64,000 nucleotides of DNA, from assembly GCF_023091745.1 (NCBI RefSeq), contig NC_068910.1:87920170-87984169 (forward strand). Reading direction: 5' to 3'. Position numbers and translations under genes: made by a program. Positions 12,035 to 24,490 of this stretch are shown here, piece after piece. The DNA comes from Budorcas taxicolor. Taxonomy: Eukaryota > Chordata > Mammalia > Artiodactyla > Bovidae. Position 1 is the stretch's first letter, and each line of letters opens with the position of its first letter. The notes under the pieces were generated by a model. It saw only the letters and a program-made list of their open reading frames with translations. It had not been told where the DNA came from and did not search any database.

Positions 12035-12725
12035 AGGTATACAAAGCTGGATGACACCTGACTACTGGTATGAATTATATGTAACATGTTTACAACAGTA
12101 AGATGTAAGACTCAAAGCATTGTTAGTCACTGAAATCCAAATTGATTGTGATGAACATGTACATTTCTCACTTTAAGAAAAGAAAAATTTCCAGAATAGT
12201 ATAGATAGCTTCATTGACTCTCTTTTATTTCTTACCAGTAGTTGTTTCCCTTCTACTTTTCTCCATTATTTTAAGAAAATAGGCTATAAAGTATAGGGAC
12301 AAATATAACAAGATAGAAAATTATAAACCTATATTATAACTTGAAAATAACTTAAAATTCATATTTTAATTTTATGTAGAACTTTTACAACTACATTTAT
12401 CATGTAAGGTATTCAAATAAAATATTACTTTTGTCTAGTAGAAACAAGATGGTTAATACTTTTGATATAATAACATTAAACTAGTTGAAATATTAGCTAA
12501 ACGTTTCCATCTGAATGTCAGAAATTATTGAAAAGACTGTAGCTCTTGCACTGTAACTTTATTCTTCATAGAATGTAAGATCCTAGAAGGCAAGGGCCCA
12601 CAGGTTTGTCAACAACATCTCATCTTGTGGTGAAGAACCTAGGAAAGGAATCACGCAGTCTTACTTGGAGTAAATTGATTATCTTTCCTGTTTCTCAATT
12701 TCCTCATTTGTAAAAGGGAATATCT
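12035..12725. other. Mostly unique; possible L2/MIR remnants
   Basis: 'gaatgtaagatcctagaagg' at about 12572 recalls an L2 3' end, and 'tcaatttcctcatttgtaaaa' near 12695 recalls a MIR core. Both are too short to call firmly. Confidence 0.35.
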
Positions 12726-12771
12726 ACATATATATATATGTATATGTGTATATATATGTATATGTATGTAT
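12726..12771. repeat. TA/TG microsatellite
   Basis: Alternating (TA)n interrupted by TG steps ('atatatatatatgtatatg' and similar). Simple-sequence repeat, likely length-polymorphic. Confidence 0.9.
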
Positions 12772-14649
12772 AGTTATTCTTTCTCATTATTATTCACAAA
12801 CATAATTCATCAGATTGTAGGTATTGAATGCCTACTATGGATGAGAGGCTGAGATACACTTTATATCAATACTTTATTTTCATTATTAAATTATTAATGT
12901 TTACATTAATATTAAGCATATATTGCAAAACCTAGTATATGAAATGTTTGCTTTTTAAATCTTAAAATCCAAGTCTTTCAGCTCTATAACACTAGTTCTA
13001 GGATTTTGCTCTCTTACCTTTATAATTTCAACCACATCTTGTGTTTTGCGTAAAAAATCACTGCTATCATTGGCTTTTTTCTAGGATGAATATGAAAGTT
13101 GGATCACACCTTTGACACTTGACTATGGAGTTGCCTCCTAGTCACCTTCAGCCTTGCCAGCAAATCCAATCAGCTTAAGAGCATCTTAATGTACCTATGT
13201 TAAATCCTCAGAATTTAAGATTAGAGAGAAAAGCAGGTCTTGTGACCTTCATAAGCACTACTCAATGGTTACTCTGGAAATGATAGACTTAGTTTAATTT
13301 TAGCTGCAATTTGATTGAAGTGTTTTCCAGCTTAAAATCAGATATTCGACTAGCACTTATGATGTGAGGGAGGTTATATGCAGTGCATTTCTAATGCAAT
13401 AGAAATGCAGTTGAGTCAAACAAAATCATTTTGTCATCAGTAATCAGGAAGAGGTTGCCCTAGATGTTTTAGATTCCAATTTTTAATTTAACGAGAAAGC
13501 TTAAGTGTACAGCAGGGTAGAGTATACATGACTCAGCTCTTTTTACTTAGGGAAAACAGTGCACTGTTTTACTTCACTCTGACCTTGAGTCAAAGCTTTG
13601 TGAAGAATTTGATTCTGAGTGGATTGGGGGGTGAAATGAAATGAAAAAAGAGGGAAGAACTGCTTTTAACATGACCAGATGGTAATTTTTACTAGTTGGC
13701 AGTGTATTAAAACACATTTTCTGAAAGGAAACTCTACATTATAGACTGGCATCACTAAATGTGTAAAAGCATCCCAAAAATAGATAAAAATATTCTTTAG
13801 CTTTGAAGTAAAGTTTTGATAAACTTGTACAAGTGTATGGTTATCTTTAGGGTAAAGATAACGATGAAGACTAACTGTACAGTTAAAGGTCCTAGAGGAA
13901 TTAGCACTGAATTCACAGTATCTAACCTCTGACCTCATATCCTCCAAAACATGAATCATGTTCATTGTGCTGGTTCCAAGAAAAACCAGGTATAACAATT
14001 CAACATTAACTGCTTTCTTGCCCATTAGCGCAATCTCACTAATGCACGCCCTGGATTTCCCAACTAAAATTTGAAATCAATTTAAAAAAATTGCAATCAT
14101 CACAGGGCAGACATCTCAGAGTCTGATAAATTATTCATTAAGCAGTTTACTGCTGTTCTTTATGCACACTGAGAAAGTTGCAACAACGTAACCTAAAAAC
14201 CATTAAAAATTACTTGCCGGAAGTCCAGAAAACACAAATGTTTAATTACTTATGATCAGTTACTCTATAGTCAGTGTCATGTATCTTATTTTTGGCACTA
14301 ATGCACTTATTAGACACAATGACTCTGCCTAATCCTTTGATCATTGATATGGTGGGTCTGATAAATTCTTTGAAAGATGTTAATTTTTGGTAATTTTTAA
14401 ATTTTTCTAGTAGTGGAGTATATAAATATTTTCTATGGAAATGGCTGAAACACTGAGTTAGCACACCACTACAAGCTGAAATTATAGCAGTCTCACATTT
14501 TGGAAAAGGATCCTGCAAAAATTTTATAATGTTGAATAGACACAATGTATTCTTCCAAGGTGTATGGATCAAATCAGAACATATTGCATTATTGAACAAC
14601 CATACATGCACTTTTTAGAAGCTCACTGTTTGAAAGGAGTTATTAAACC
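12772..14649. other. Unique sequence, no gene seen
   Basis: Two minus-strand frames of about 120 codons (13666-14025 and 14246-14611) are the longest non-repeat frames here. Their translations show no domain or signal peptide, and I see no splice-site or codon-bias support, so I leave them as chance frames. Confidence 0.5.
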
Positions 14650-15509
14650 AATTACTGAGTTGATTTCTCTTTCACTCTAGTTTTATGTCTTTGATTCATT
14701 TTGAGTTAATTTTTATATACGGTGTTAGTTAAGGATTCAACTTGAATCCTTTTCATGTGGATATTCAGTTTTTCCAACACTACTTGTTGAAAAGACTGTC
14801 CTTTCTCTGTTGAATGATCTTAGTCTTCTTGTGAAAAATCATTTGCCTATGAGAGAGCTTATTTTTGGGCTCTTGTTTCTGTTCTGTTGGTTGATATGTC
14901 TGTTTTTAGCCAGCACCACGCTGGAGCTTTGTGGTAAATTTTGAACTCAGTAAGTGTAAGTCAATTAGTTTTGTTCTTTATCAAGATTATTTTGTTTATT
15001 AGTAGTTCTTTAGAAGCTCCATATGAATTTTAGGATGAGTCTCTATTTTTCAAAATGTTTCATTGGAATTTTAAAAGAGATTGAATTGAATTTGTATATT
15101 GCTTTTGGTAGTGTTTACACTGAACATGGAATGTCTTTCTGTTTGTTTTTGATTTATTTCTATTTATATCTAAATTGTTTAAAATTGTTTGATTTCTTTA
15201 ATGTTTTGTAGTTTTCATTGTACAAGTATTTCAACTCCTTGGTTAGTTTCCTAAGTATTTCATTCTTTTTGATGATATTCAAGATGAAATTGTTTTTATA
15301 ATTACTTCTTTAGACTGTTCATTGTTAATGTATACAAAGGTAACAGATTTTTGTGTATTGACTTTGCTGAATCAGGTTGTTAGTTATAACATTATTTTCT
15401 CATAGATCTTTAGGATTTAGGGCAATATCACATCATCTGCTAAAGGGATGATTTTCCATCTTCCTTTCTGATTTGGATTTATTTTACTTCCTTTTCTTGA
15501 CTAATTCAG

Positions 15510-15706
15510 GCTTTCCTGGTAGCTCAGTGGTAAAGAATCCACCTGCCAATGCAGGAGACATGAGTTTGATCCTTGGATCTGGAATATCCCCTGGAGATGG
15601 AAATGGCAACCCATTCCAGGATTCTTGCCTGGGAAATCCCATAGACAGAGGAGTCTTGTGGGCTACAGTCCATGGGGTCACAAAGAGTCAGACACAACTT
15701 AGGAAC
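15510..15706 (+). mobile_element. Bov-tA-type SINE inside L1
   Basis: The head 'gctttcctggtagctcag' to the tail 'acacaacttaggaactaaac' is complete, with an AAC-like tail to 15713. It interrupts the antisense L1, which resumes with 'gtctgatttctctgactg', so the SINE is younger than the L1. Confidence 0.92.
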
Positions 15707-16156
15707 TAAACAACAAGAGCAACTTGTCTGATTTCTCTGACTGTTCAGCTTCTTTGAATAGACATGGAAGAAGCTGATATCTTTGTCTTATTCCTGACCT
15801 TGGAGGTAAAGCTTTTAGTCATTCTCTGTTGAGCATAACATTTGTTGTGGATTTTTCATGTGTTACTTTTATTATTTTGAGGCAGTTATTTTCTGTTAGC
15901 TATTGTTTTCTGTTAGCTATTTCTATTTCTTAGCATGTGTGATTTCTATTACTAAAGGGTACTGACTTTTGACTACTGCATTTTATGCATCAATTCAGAT
16001 GATTTTTTTTTCATTCTGTTAATGTATTTTATCAAAATGAACAATTTTGGTATGTTGAACCATCTTATACTTTAGGAATAAATTAAACTTGATTATTTTA
16101 ATATACCGGTAAATTTACTTTACTGATATTTTGTTGAGGATATTTCAGTTAATGTT

Positions 16157-16276
16157 CCTGAGTCTGAGTGAACTCCGGGAGTTGGTGATGGACAGGGAGG
16201 CCTGGTGTGCTGCAGTTCATGGGGTCGCAAAGAGTCGGACACGACTGAGCGAATGAACTGAACTGAACTGAACTGA
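16157..16276 (+). mobile_element. BovB 3'-end fragment inside L1
   Basis: Only the last ~110 bases of BovB are present ('gggagttggtgatggacagg' through 'gactgagcgaatgaac'), closing with the BovB-specific tandem ACTGA repeat. It is severely 5' truncated and nested in the surrounding L1. Confidence 0.92.
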
Positions 16277-16817
16277 AGGGATGTTGGTCTGCAGTTTCCG
16301 TGCAGTGCATTTGGCCTTTGTGTCCTAATAATGCTAGCCTCAGGGAATGATATAGAAAATGTTCTAGCCTCTCCAGTTTTTATTTTGGAAAAGTTATTAG
16401 TTCCTTAAAAGTTTTATAAAATGTCACAGTGACACCGTCAAATCCAAGGCTTTTTGTTGTTGGGAAAATTTTGCTTCTTTGATTTAATCTAGTTACTAGT
16501 CATAAGTCTCAGCAGATTTTGTCCATTTTCTAGGGATTTGTCCATTTGCCTAGGTTACCTAATATAATTATTTTTATTTCTGAAGTTTGGGCAATAATGT
16601 TCCCATTCTCATTTCTGATTTCAGTAGTTTGAAACTTCTATCTATTTTTTCTTAGTCAGCTAAAGTTTTGCCAGTTTGGTTGATCTTTTTGAAGAACTCA
16701 CTTTTGGTTTTATTGATTGCCTCTATTGTTTTTCTATTCCCGATTTTGTCTCTGCTCTGATCTTCATTATTTCCTCCTTTCTACTAGCTTTGGGTTTAGC
16801 TTGTTCCTTAAGTTTTA

Positions 16818-16950
16818 AATGTTAGTTGCTCAGTTGTGTCTGACTCTTTGTGATCCCATGGACTGTAGCCCACCTGGCTTCTCTGTCCCCAGGCCAAGAA
16901 TACTGGAGTGGGATGCTATTCTCCTTCTCCAAGAGATTTTCCCAACCCAC
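16818..16950 (-). mobile_element. Bov-tA-type SINE fragment, antisense
   Basis: The BovA body is present ('cagttgtgtctgactctttg') but the tRNA head is missing after 'gagattttcccaaccc'. It lies inside the L1, which continues at about 16951. Confidence 0.85.
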
Positions 16951-17497
16951 CATTGGTCTCTAAGTAGTTTCTAAATTCCTTATGATTTCTTCCTTGAGAC
17001 ATTGGTTGTATAACTGTGTGTTGTTTAATTTCCACAAATTTGTGAATTTTCTAGTTTTCCTTGTGTTACTGATTTCTAACATTATCCTGTTGTGGTCAGA
17101 GAAGATATTTTATATGGTATATATCTTTTTAAATCTGTTAACATTTAATTTTGTTATTCCAGGTATATTTTTAACTTATAAGATTACAAAAATTATTTCT
17201 AATACAATTTAGAATTCTTATGTTAGATATTTTTATAAATTGAATGTATAAGGCTGATTTTTCTTGGTTTTGTATTGTAGCCCAGGCTGACATTTCATTG
17301 CATACTAATGTATTTGTTACCTTTAATGAAGCTCTTTTGCTCCTCTTTATTTTTTCATGAATTATTGCATTATATAACTGAGGGGCCCCTATATATGATG
17401 GAAATTTCTAGAAACTGGTTATTTCAATAAAGTGACTTTGCTTCTCACATACAGCTTATGAAAACTAGTAGTCTCATAGCTCCCATGTGCATGAATA

Positions 17498-17607
17498 CTC
17501 ATTCACTCAGTTGTGTCCAACTGTTAGTGACTCTGTGTACTGTAGCCCACCAGGCTCCTCTGCTCATGGAATTTTCCAGGTAAGAATACTGGAGTAGGTT
17601 GCCATAA
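17498..17607 (-). mobile_element. BovA-body SINE fragment, antisense
   Basis: Matches the BovA body ('cattcactcagttgtgtcc' to 'ggagtaggttgcca') with a small duplication of 'gtgactctgtg'. The tRNA-derived head is absent. Confidence 0.85.
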
Positions 17608-19500
17608 CTAGCTATAACTTCCTTTCAATATTAAGTTACTTTATAATCTACAGCCTTCCCCAAATCGGTATCAAACAATCTCTCCAGGGTTCACTGGTTT
17701 ACAAAGATCAGGTTGAAGGTAAGTCTGAATAATTCTTGGGAAAAGTTTTTTTTTTTAAACTTCTCTGCTCCCACTTAGGCTTTGCTAGAGCTATGTTAAC
17801 ATTGTGAATAATGTCAATATCAAAATGAAATTTGAAGGCAAACTGCAAAATGCATAGAAATATCATAGGGACTGTGGGTGAAGAATTGGATTACTATATG
17901 AGAAATTGTAGAAGGGTGTGCTAAGAATGTTGAACATGCATGCTGATATTGGTGAAAATTTTTCGTGTGAAGAGTTGATTTAATTTGATAGTATTTCTGC
18001 CATGATGATACTGATCACAGGTTGATTGCTTAGATGGTATGTCTTTTTTTAAAAAAAATAAATAACTGATTTCTCAGGATAAAAGAATTTTATCAAAAGT
18101 TCATCACTACAGAATTTCTAAAATACATTTTTTTCTAAAAAATTATTGTTAAATCCATTAAAAAATTAAACTTACAAAGTATGTTTCTAATACTTAGGTC
18201 TCTCTCTGTCATTCAAGTTCCTGAAAATCTGTTTAAGGATAACACAATTATAGTAGTTAGAATTTGGAGACTAAAGGGTTTGTTCTGGGTCACATGTCTT
18301 TTGTTTTGCCCATGGATTTGTTCGGCTCTGGCTCTGGAATAACATGGGGAAACACTGGGAGCAACTAAAACCTTACGAACTATGTTTACAAAGAAATGTC
18401 TTCTAAAGATGCTTTCTTTTTTAACTTCAAACTGAATGGAGATAAGGTGTGTTAATGCTCAATTTAATTTTATTTGGGGTTATGTAGCTGAATAGTGTTT
18501 TATTTTCTCATATTATAAAATAGATGAGCTTTGCTGTGGTCTGTTGCTAAAATGGAAATAAGTAATTATATTCTTTTGAATTTGAGAAACAGGACTCAGC
18601 TGGTACATCACTATAGGGGGTTGAAGGAAAGAGTTTTATTTATGCTTTAAACTAAATCACAAAATAAAATATATATCATTTTTTTATCTTTCATCTTTTG
18701 TCATTATGGTTATAAAAGATTCATGATGGCATATAATGAATTCATATCACTAGTCCCTTAGTTAAGTCTCTTCAAACTTTCAAAATTCTAGGTCAGAGTT
18801 CTCCTCTGCTTGTTAACACTACTACTGTACTTCCTGTGGGAGGTTTTGTCATTAAGTAATGGTGATAGGCAGGATGTATCTGGAAACAGATTCTTCAACT
18901 GTTGGCTTATTGCACGCTTAAAATAATCTACTTTGTGGCAATGAGAAGTGATAAGCAGTTATCATGTCCAGGAACACACAGCTCCCTCTGGTCCATTGAT
19001 TTATCAGTGAATCCCTTTTATTTCCTCACTTTTCAAATTGCTCTCAAACTCAAGTCATCCACCAAGGTAAATTTTGATAGTACATGTGTTGCTTTGTTTA
19101 TCACTACTATTTACTTTAAGGTCGCTATTCTCATCATAATGGTTTTGATGGCAATATAGAGCCCTTTGCATAAAGATAGTAAGAATATCTAGACAGCAAC
19201 AGCAGAAAATTTCACCAAATCCATGACCTTTCTAAGACTGAGACCCTTTATGCCTGTTCATGGAGTTAACTCAATTAATACAAAGCATCCACACCAAAAT
19301 AAATCTGGATTGTTATCAGAGTAGTTTTATTTATTTATTTTTCCTGAGCTGGACCTTTAGTTCTATTTATTCAAGCTCCACTTTTGATTTTTCCTTATTT
19401 CATTCTCGTAATTTCAAGAATATCACCACTCTGACGTTTTAACTTGTTAATAAACTTTAGTGACTAAGACATATCTTCATAAATCTACTGATTTGGCGCT
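17608..19500. other. Unique AT-rich DNA, no gene seen
   Basis: Low-complexity A/T patches occur near 17746, 18045 and 18125. The frame at 18902-19159 (85 codons, plus) is unremarkable. No repeat family recognised. Confidence 0.5.
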
Positions 19501-19512
19501 TTCTGTATGGTG

Positions 19513-19726
19513 CTATGCTGTGCTTGGTTGTGCAGTCCTGTCCAACTCTTTGTAACACCAGGCACTGTAGTCTGCCAAGCTCTTCTCCCCATGGGGATTC
19601 TCCAGGCAAGAATACTAGAGTGGGTAGCCTATCCCTTCTCCTGGGGATCTTGCTGACCCAAGAACTGAACTGGGGTCTCCTGTATTGCAAGCAGGTTCTT
19701 TACCAGTTGAGCTACCAGGGAAGCCC
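19513..19726 (-). mobile_element. Bov-tA-type SINE, antisense, with target duplication
   Basis: A complete element in reverse ('cagtcctgtccaactctttg' to 'gctaccagggaagccc'). It has a perfect 12-bp duplication 'ttctgtatggtg' at 19501-19512 and 19727-19738. Its right-hand duplication merges into the next SINE, which lies head-to-head with it. Confidence 0.93.
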
Positions 19727-19732
19727 TTCTGT

Positions 19733-19918
19733 ATGGTGGCTCAGTGTTAAAGAATCTGCAGGGGACACCAAAGACGCGAGTTTGATCCCTGGGTTGGGAA
19801 GATCCCCTGGAGTAGGAAATGGCAACCTGCTCTAGTATTCTTGCCTGGGAAATGCCATGGACAGAGCATCCTGGCAGGCTACAGTCCATGGGATCACAAC
19901 GAGTTGGACAGAGCTGTG

Positions 19919-19949
<31 letters not shown>

Positions 19950-19950
19950 T
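19733..19950 (+). mobile_element. Bov-tA-type SINE with (CA)n tail
   Basis: The head is degenerate ('tggtggctcagtgttaaag'), the body runs to 'gagttggacagagctgtg', and a (CA)n microsatellite of about 13 units follows at 19923-19949. With the preceding element it forms an inverted pair whose tRNA heads face each other. Confidence 0.9.
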
Positions 19951-20094
19951 CATTTGACTACAACTTTACCGATTGTCTAACATTATGCACTATAAACCAT
20001 GTTTTAATACTTTACTTTTTCCTCCTAAAGTACAGGATATTATATTCTGCAATGTATGTTCCATCATTATTCTACATGCCATATGATCCTTGCC

Positions 20095-22945
20095 AATGTC
20101 TCTCTGTCTGAATTTGTTTCTGTTTTGTTATATTTGTTCATTTGTTCTTTCGGTTCCATATATAAGTGAAATCATGATATTTTCTTTATCTGATTGATTC
20201 CACTTAGCATAATACCCTCTAGGTCCTTCAGTATTGTTACAAATGGCAAGATTTTACATTTTTATGGCTGGGTAATGTTCCATCGTATATATATGCCACT
20301 TATTCTTTATCCATTCACTGTTTGATGGACACTTAGGGTGCTTCCATATCCTGGCTATTGTAAATAATGCTGCATTGAACATTGGGGTGCATGTATTTTT
20401 TGATGTGTTGTTTTCATATTCTTTGGATAAATACACAAAATTGGGATTTCTGTATCATATGAGTTCAGGTTTTAATTTTCTGAGGAAACTCCATACTGTT
20501 TTTCATAGTGGCTGTACCAGATTATATTGCTAACAACAGTGTATGAAGGTTCCCTTTCCTCCACATCCTCTCCAAGACTTTTTATTTGTTGCCATTTTGA
20601 TCATTACCATTCTTAAATGTGTGATGTTATGTCTCATGGTGGCATTATGTCTTATACTTATTAGCTTTTCCTTTATGACTAGTGTTATTAATTGAGCATC
20701 TTATCATTGCCTGTTGATCCACCTGTATGTCTTCTTTGGAAAAATGTCTATTCAGATCATCTGCCCATTTTTAACTGGATTCTTTTTGTTTTTGTGATAT
20801 TGAGTTTTATGTGTTCTTTGTAACTTTTGGATATTTTACCTCTTATCGGACATATCATTTATAAGTATATTTTCCCATTAAGTAGGTTGCCTTGAGTTTT
20901 GTTGATGATTTCTTTCATTGTGCAAAAGCTTTTTAAATTTGATGTAGTCTGCTTATTTTTGCTTTCGTTGTCTTTGTCTGAGAATACATACCCAAAAAAG
21001 TATTGTTAATACCAATGTCAAAAAGTTTACTGCCTATGTTTTCTTCAAAGAGTTTTATAACTTTAAATACGTTTTGAGTTTGCTTTTGTGTATGGTATAA
21101 GAGAGTGGTCTAGTCTCATTCTTTTGCATGTAGCTGCCCAGTTTTCCCAGCACTACTTATTGAAGAAGCTGTCTTTTCCCCATTGCATATTCCTGTCTCC
21201 TGTGTCATAGATTATTTGATCATATGAGGGTGGGTTCATTTCTGGGCGCTCTATTCTTTTTTTGTGCCAGTATATTACTGTTCTGATTACTATATTAGTA
21301 ATATAGTAGTATATTTTGAAATCAGGGAGTGTGGCACCTCTAGCTTTGTTTTTCTTTTTTAAGATTGTCTTGGTCATTCAGGGTCTTCTGTTATTCCATA
21401 CAAATTTTAAGATTATTCATTCTAGTTCTGTGCGGGAAAAAAATCACTGAAATTTTGATAGGGATTTCTTTGAATCTATAGATTGCTTTGTAATCAACAA
21501 TGTATGGATATTTTAACAATGTTAGTTCTTCCAATACATGAGCACAATACATCTATTAATTTATTTGTCTCATTTCCAATTTCTTTCATCACTGTCTTAA
21601 AACTTTAAGAGTATAGCTCATTCACTTATTTGGTTAAATATATTTTTATGTAATTTATTCATTTTGATACAACTGTTAATGGGATTGTTTTCTTAATTTC
21701 TTTGATAGTTTGTCTTTAGTGTATGGAAATGCAGTAATCTCTATATCAGTTATTTCCTGTGACTTTATTGAAGTCATTTATTCATTCAAATGGTTTTTTG
21801 ATGGCCTCATTTGGGTTTTCTACATATAGTGTCACCTCATTATAAATAATGATATTTGTATTTCTTGCTTCCATTTTGACGCCTTTTATTTCCTTTTCTT
21901 GTCTGATTGCTGCAGATAGGACTGTATTCAATTAACATGGGAAGTATGAACATCTACACATTGTTCCTTGTCCTGGAGTAACAGCTTTTAGGTTTTCACT
22001 GCCGAGTATCATGGTAGCTGTGGGTTTGTCATATACAGTCTTTATTGCATTGAAATATATTCCTGCTATACAAACTTTAATGAGAGTTTTTTTCATAAAT
22101 GGTCGTTGGATTTTGTCAAGTGATCTATGTGCATCTAATGAGATGATGGTATAATTTTTATTCTTAGGGTTTTTTTCTATTCTAATTAGATGATTTGTAC
22201 TATTCTGTTTTCCAGATTGCTAACCGATTCTAATCTGCTGCTGATTTCCACTAGTGTATTTTCCACTAAAGTTACTATATTCTTCAGCTCTATATGGTTC
22301 TTTTTCATACTTTTAGCTGAAGTTCTGTATTCCTCCATTCTCCCAAGTTTGGTGAACATTTTTATGATCATTATTTTGAACTCTTTTTATCAAGTAAATT
22401 ACTTATTTCATTCATTTTTTTCCCCTGGGGTTTAATCTTCTTCCATTTGGAAATATTACTTTCTCTTCATTCTGTTTGACATTCTGTGTTTGTTTTTATA
22501 AATTTCCCTGCTGGCTCAGATGGTAAACAATCTGCCTGCAATGCAGGAGACCTAGGTTTGACCCCTGGGTCAGGAAGATCCCCTGGAGAAAGCAATAGCT
22601 ACCCGCTTCAGTATTCTGGCCTGGAGAGTTCCAAGGACTGTATAGTCCATTGGGTCGCAAAGAGTCGGACACAACTGAACGACTTTCACTTTCTGGGGAG
22701 TAAGTCAGCACAGCATTCCTCAAGATATCCCTCCCTAACACAGGTCACTGTATTGGGGAGAATTTCCCCAAAATACTGTATCTTTGCCTCTCCAACCGGT
22801 CTTTATGTGGTCCATCCATCTTCTGTTGTACACAAGCTCTTCAATCAGACCTCATTTCTTCTTTAGGAAGAATTGCTTTGCATGGAGGTGTCTGTAGGAA
22901 GAGGAGAGTTCAGTCTTTCTACACCATCTTGGACCAGAAAATTCT
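20095..22945 (-). mobile_element. L1 element, antisense, with large internal deletion
   Basis: Read 3' to 5' along the plus strand there is the ORF2 C-terminal region ('gctgggtaatgttccatcg', 20267; 'cccagttttcccagcac', 21137) up to about 22165. The sequence then jumps to ORF1 ('gctaaccgattctaatctg', 22219; 'ccattctcccaagtttgg'). A 5' UTR-like end closes the element at 'ctacaccatcttggacc' (22919). The missing block is the N-terminal endonuclease and reverse-transcriptase part of ORF2. The 22186-22371 minus frame (61 codons) is an ORF1 remnant with coiled-coil-like Leu/Ile/Glu/Asn spacing. A SINE at 22503-22695 interrupts it. Confidence 0.85.
22503..22695 (+). mobile_element. Bov-tA-type SINE inside L1
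   Basis: The head 'tttccctgctggctcag' leads to the end 'actgaacgactttcacttt'. It carries the pyrimidine-rich 'gactttcacttt' tail variant. It splits the L1 between its ORF1 and 5' UTR-like parts. Confidence 0.92.
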
Positions 22946-23668
22946 CATTATGGGCAATTTTAAGTTGCCTTAAATTAACAATCCTTGTTAATACTTCCAA
23001 TGCATGAGTTATTTTCAATAACATTCTTAAAAAATGTTTGTAATGTTTGAGCATATCAAATGTAAAATCAGCAATGCTGGACAATCTGTTTCATTTATGA
23101 ATTTATCTATCATAGATCAATTTTTGATGCCTCTATTTTGATAACCTCAAAGCTTCTTCAGTATATAACGAAATCTTTAAACATGTCTCTGACCAAAACA
23201 AAACAAAACAGAAACCTTCCAAATATATTGCTTTTTTTCATCTAAGTGCCTAGACCTTCACCAGGGTCTTGATCACACCAGGCCCAAATCATTATGCTTG
23301 CATCCTTCACACCATCCCTACCTCCTGTCTCTCACTACTCACTTTCATCTGTATTTCAAATTGATAAAACCGAAGTACTTCCATCCTCATGTGTCTTTTT
23401 GAATTAGTGACCTAAGTACCTCCTTTGCCTCTGTTTGAATCTTTGAACTTTGCATCAGACTTCCTTTTTCTTCATAGTGCGTATCCTAGTCTGAGCAGAG
23501 AGAATTTATTTCTATCTTTATGTCCTTGTGAAAAGTGACTGTTTTATTACTTGTTCTGCAGCCCAGATTTTCTTATTCTTTTAATACTTATTCTCCCTTT
23601 ACAATCTGTGCTATTTATTTCACACATCATTAAACCTGTGTCATCTTTATAATGGCTAATAGAATTTA
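22946..23668. other. Unique sequence
   Basis: Contains a short AAAAC run (about 23200-23212). Nothing else recognised. Confidence 0.5.
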
Positions 23669-24095
23669 GCACAGCTGCCCCCCGTATACATGAGGGATTG
23701 GTTATAGGGGCCTCCTCAGACACCAAAATCTGTGGATGCTGAACTTCCTTATGTAGATTGGTATAGAACTGTCCATCGTCTGTAGCCACAGGGTCTGCAT
23801 CCATGTCGTGTCTGAATTTGCAGCCCCAGGCTCCTCTGCTCATGGAATTTTTCAAGCAAGAATTCTTGAGTAGGGTGTCATTTCCTACTTCAAAGGATCT
23901 TCCACACCAAGGGATCAAACCTGTGTCTCTTGGGTCTCCTGCATTGGCAGGCAGGTTCTTTGCCATTGGTGCCACCCAGGAAGCCATGGCATCCATACAG
24001 TCAATCTATTTCCGGTTGAAATTCAGTCCACAGTTATTTGAATCCATGAATGCAAAGCCTGCAGATACAGAAGACCTACTGTGCATTTACTGAAA
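23669..24095. mobile_element. Tigger/MER2-like DNA transposon relic split by a SINE
   Basis: The left part ('ccccccgtatacatgaggg', 'ggttataggggcctcctc', 'accaaaatctgtggatgc') and the right part ('tccggttgaaattcagtcc', 'tgaatccatgaatgcaaag', 'cagatacagaagacc') match the two ends of a pogo/Tigger-type non-autonomous element. The middle is lost and a SINE occupies 23805-23986. No transposase is left. Confidence 0.6.
23805..23986 (-). mobile_element. Bov-tA-type SINE, antisense, with target duplication
   Basis: A slightly truncated element with an 8-bp duplication 'gcatccat' at 23797-23804 and 23989-23996. It sits inside the DNA-transposon relic, so it is the younger of the two. The 149-codon minus frame (23547-23996) is a chance fusion of SINE and transposon sequence. 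Confidence 0.9.
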
Positions 24096-24482
24096 AAATT
24101 CTGCATATAAATGGGCCTTCTCAGTTTAAGCCCATATTATTCAGTTGGTCAAGTGCATTTAATTTTTTCTAGCTTGTATGGATGGAGGAAACTGTGGGTG
24201 CCTCATGCAGGTAAAAATGAACATTAATATTTTAAAATACCTAATGTTACTCTCTAAATATGACATTTCAAATGTAGCATAATTAAATGTATAAATTAAT
24301 TGAATATTTTCTCCCTCTTAAAAATCATCTTTGCTTTGCAGAGCATCCACACAGAAATATATATTGCTTATAAAAGCCATATTTTTGACCTTTTATGCTT
24401 CAACTCTATGGGTGGTTCAACTGTATGGGTGGATGTGTACATTAAAAATAAAAAAAGTAGCTTTGAAATAGTTGTTAGTAGG
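24096..24482. other. Unique sequence
   Basis: No repeat or gene recognised. Confidence 0.5.
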
Positions 24483-24490
24483 ATTCTATT

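Larger units (their letters stand above)
14650..17207 (-). mobile_element. Old L1 ORF2 segment, antisense, interrupted
   Basis: The plus strand is antisense L1 ORF2. Landmarks are 'ttccaacactacttgttgaaa' (14773), the 'ttctgttctgttggttgata' region (14878), 'gagcataacatttgttgtgg' (15831), 'gtttctaaattccttatgat' (16967) and 'catggttgtata'-like text at 17002. The 3' UTR is absent and many stops break the reading frame. Insertions at 15510-15706, 16157-16276 and 16818-16950 divide it. It is inactive. Confidence 0.85.

Noticed and set aside
13666..14611. Two minus-strand frames of 119 and 121 codons
   Set aside because: No recognisable motif and no sign of exon structure; compatible with chance in AT-rich DNA.
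23547..23996. 149-codon minus-strand frame
   Set aside because: A chance fusion of SINE and DNA-transposon sequence; no protein similarity recognised.
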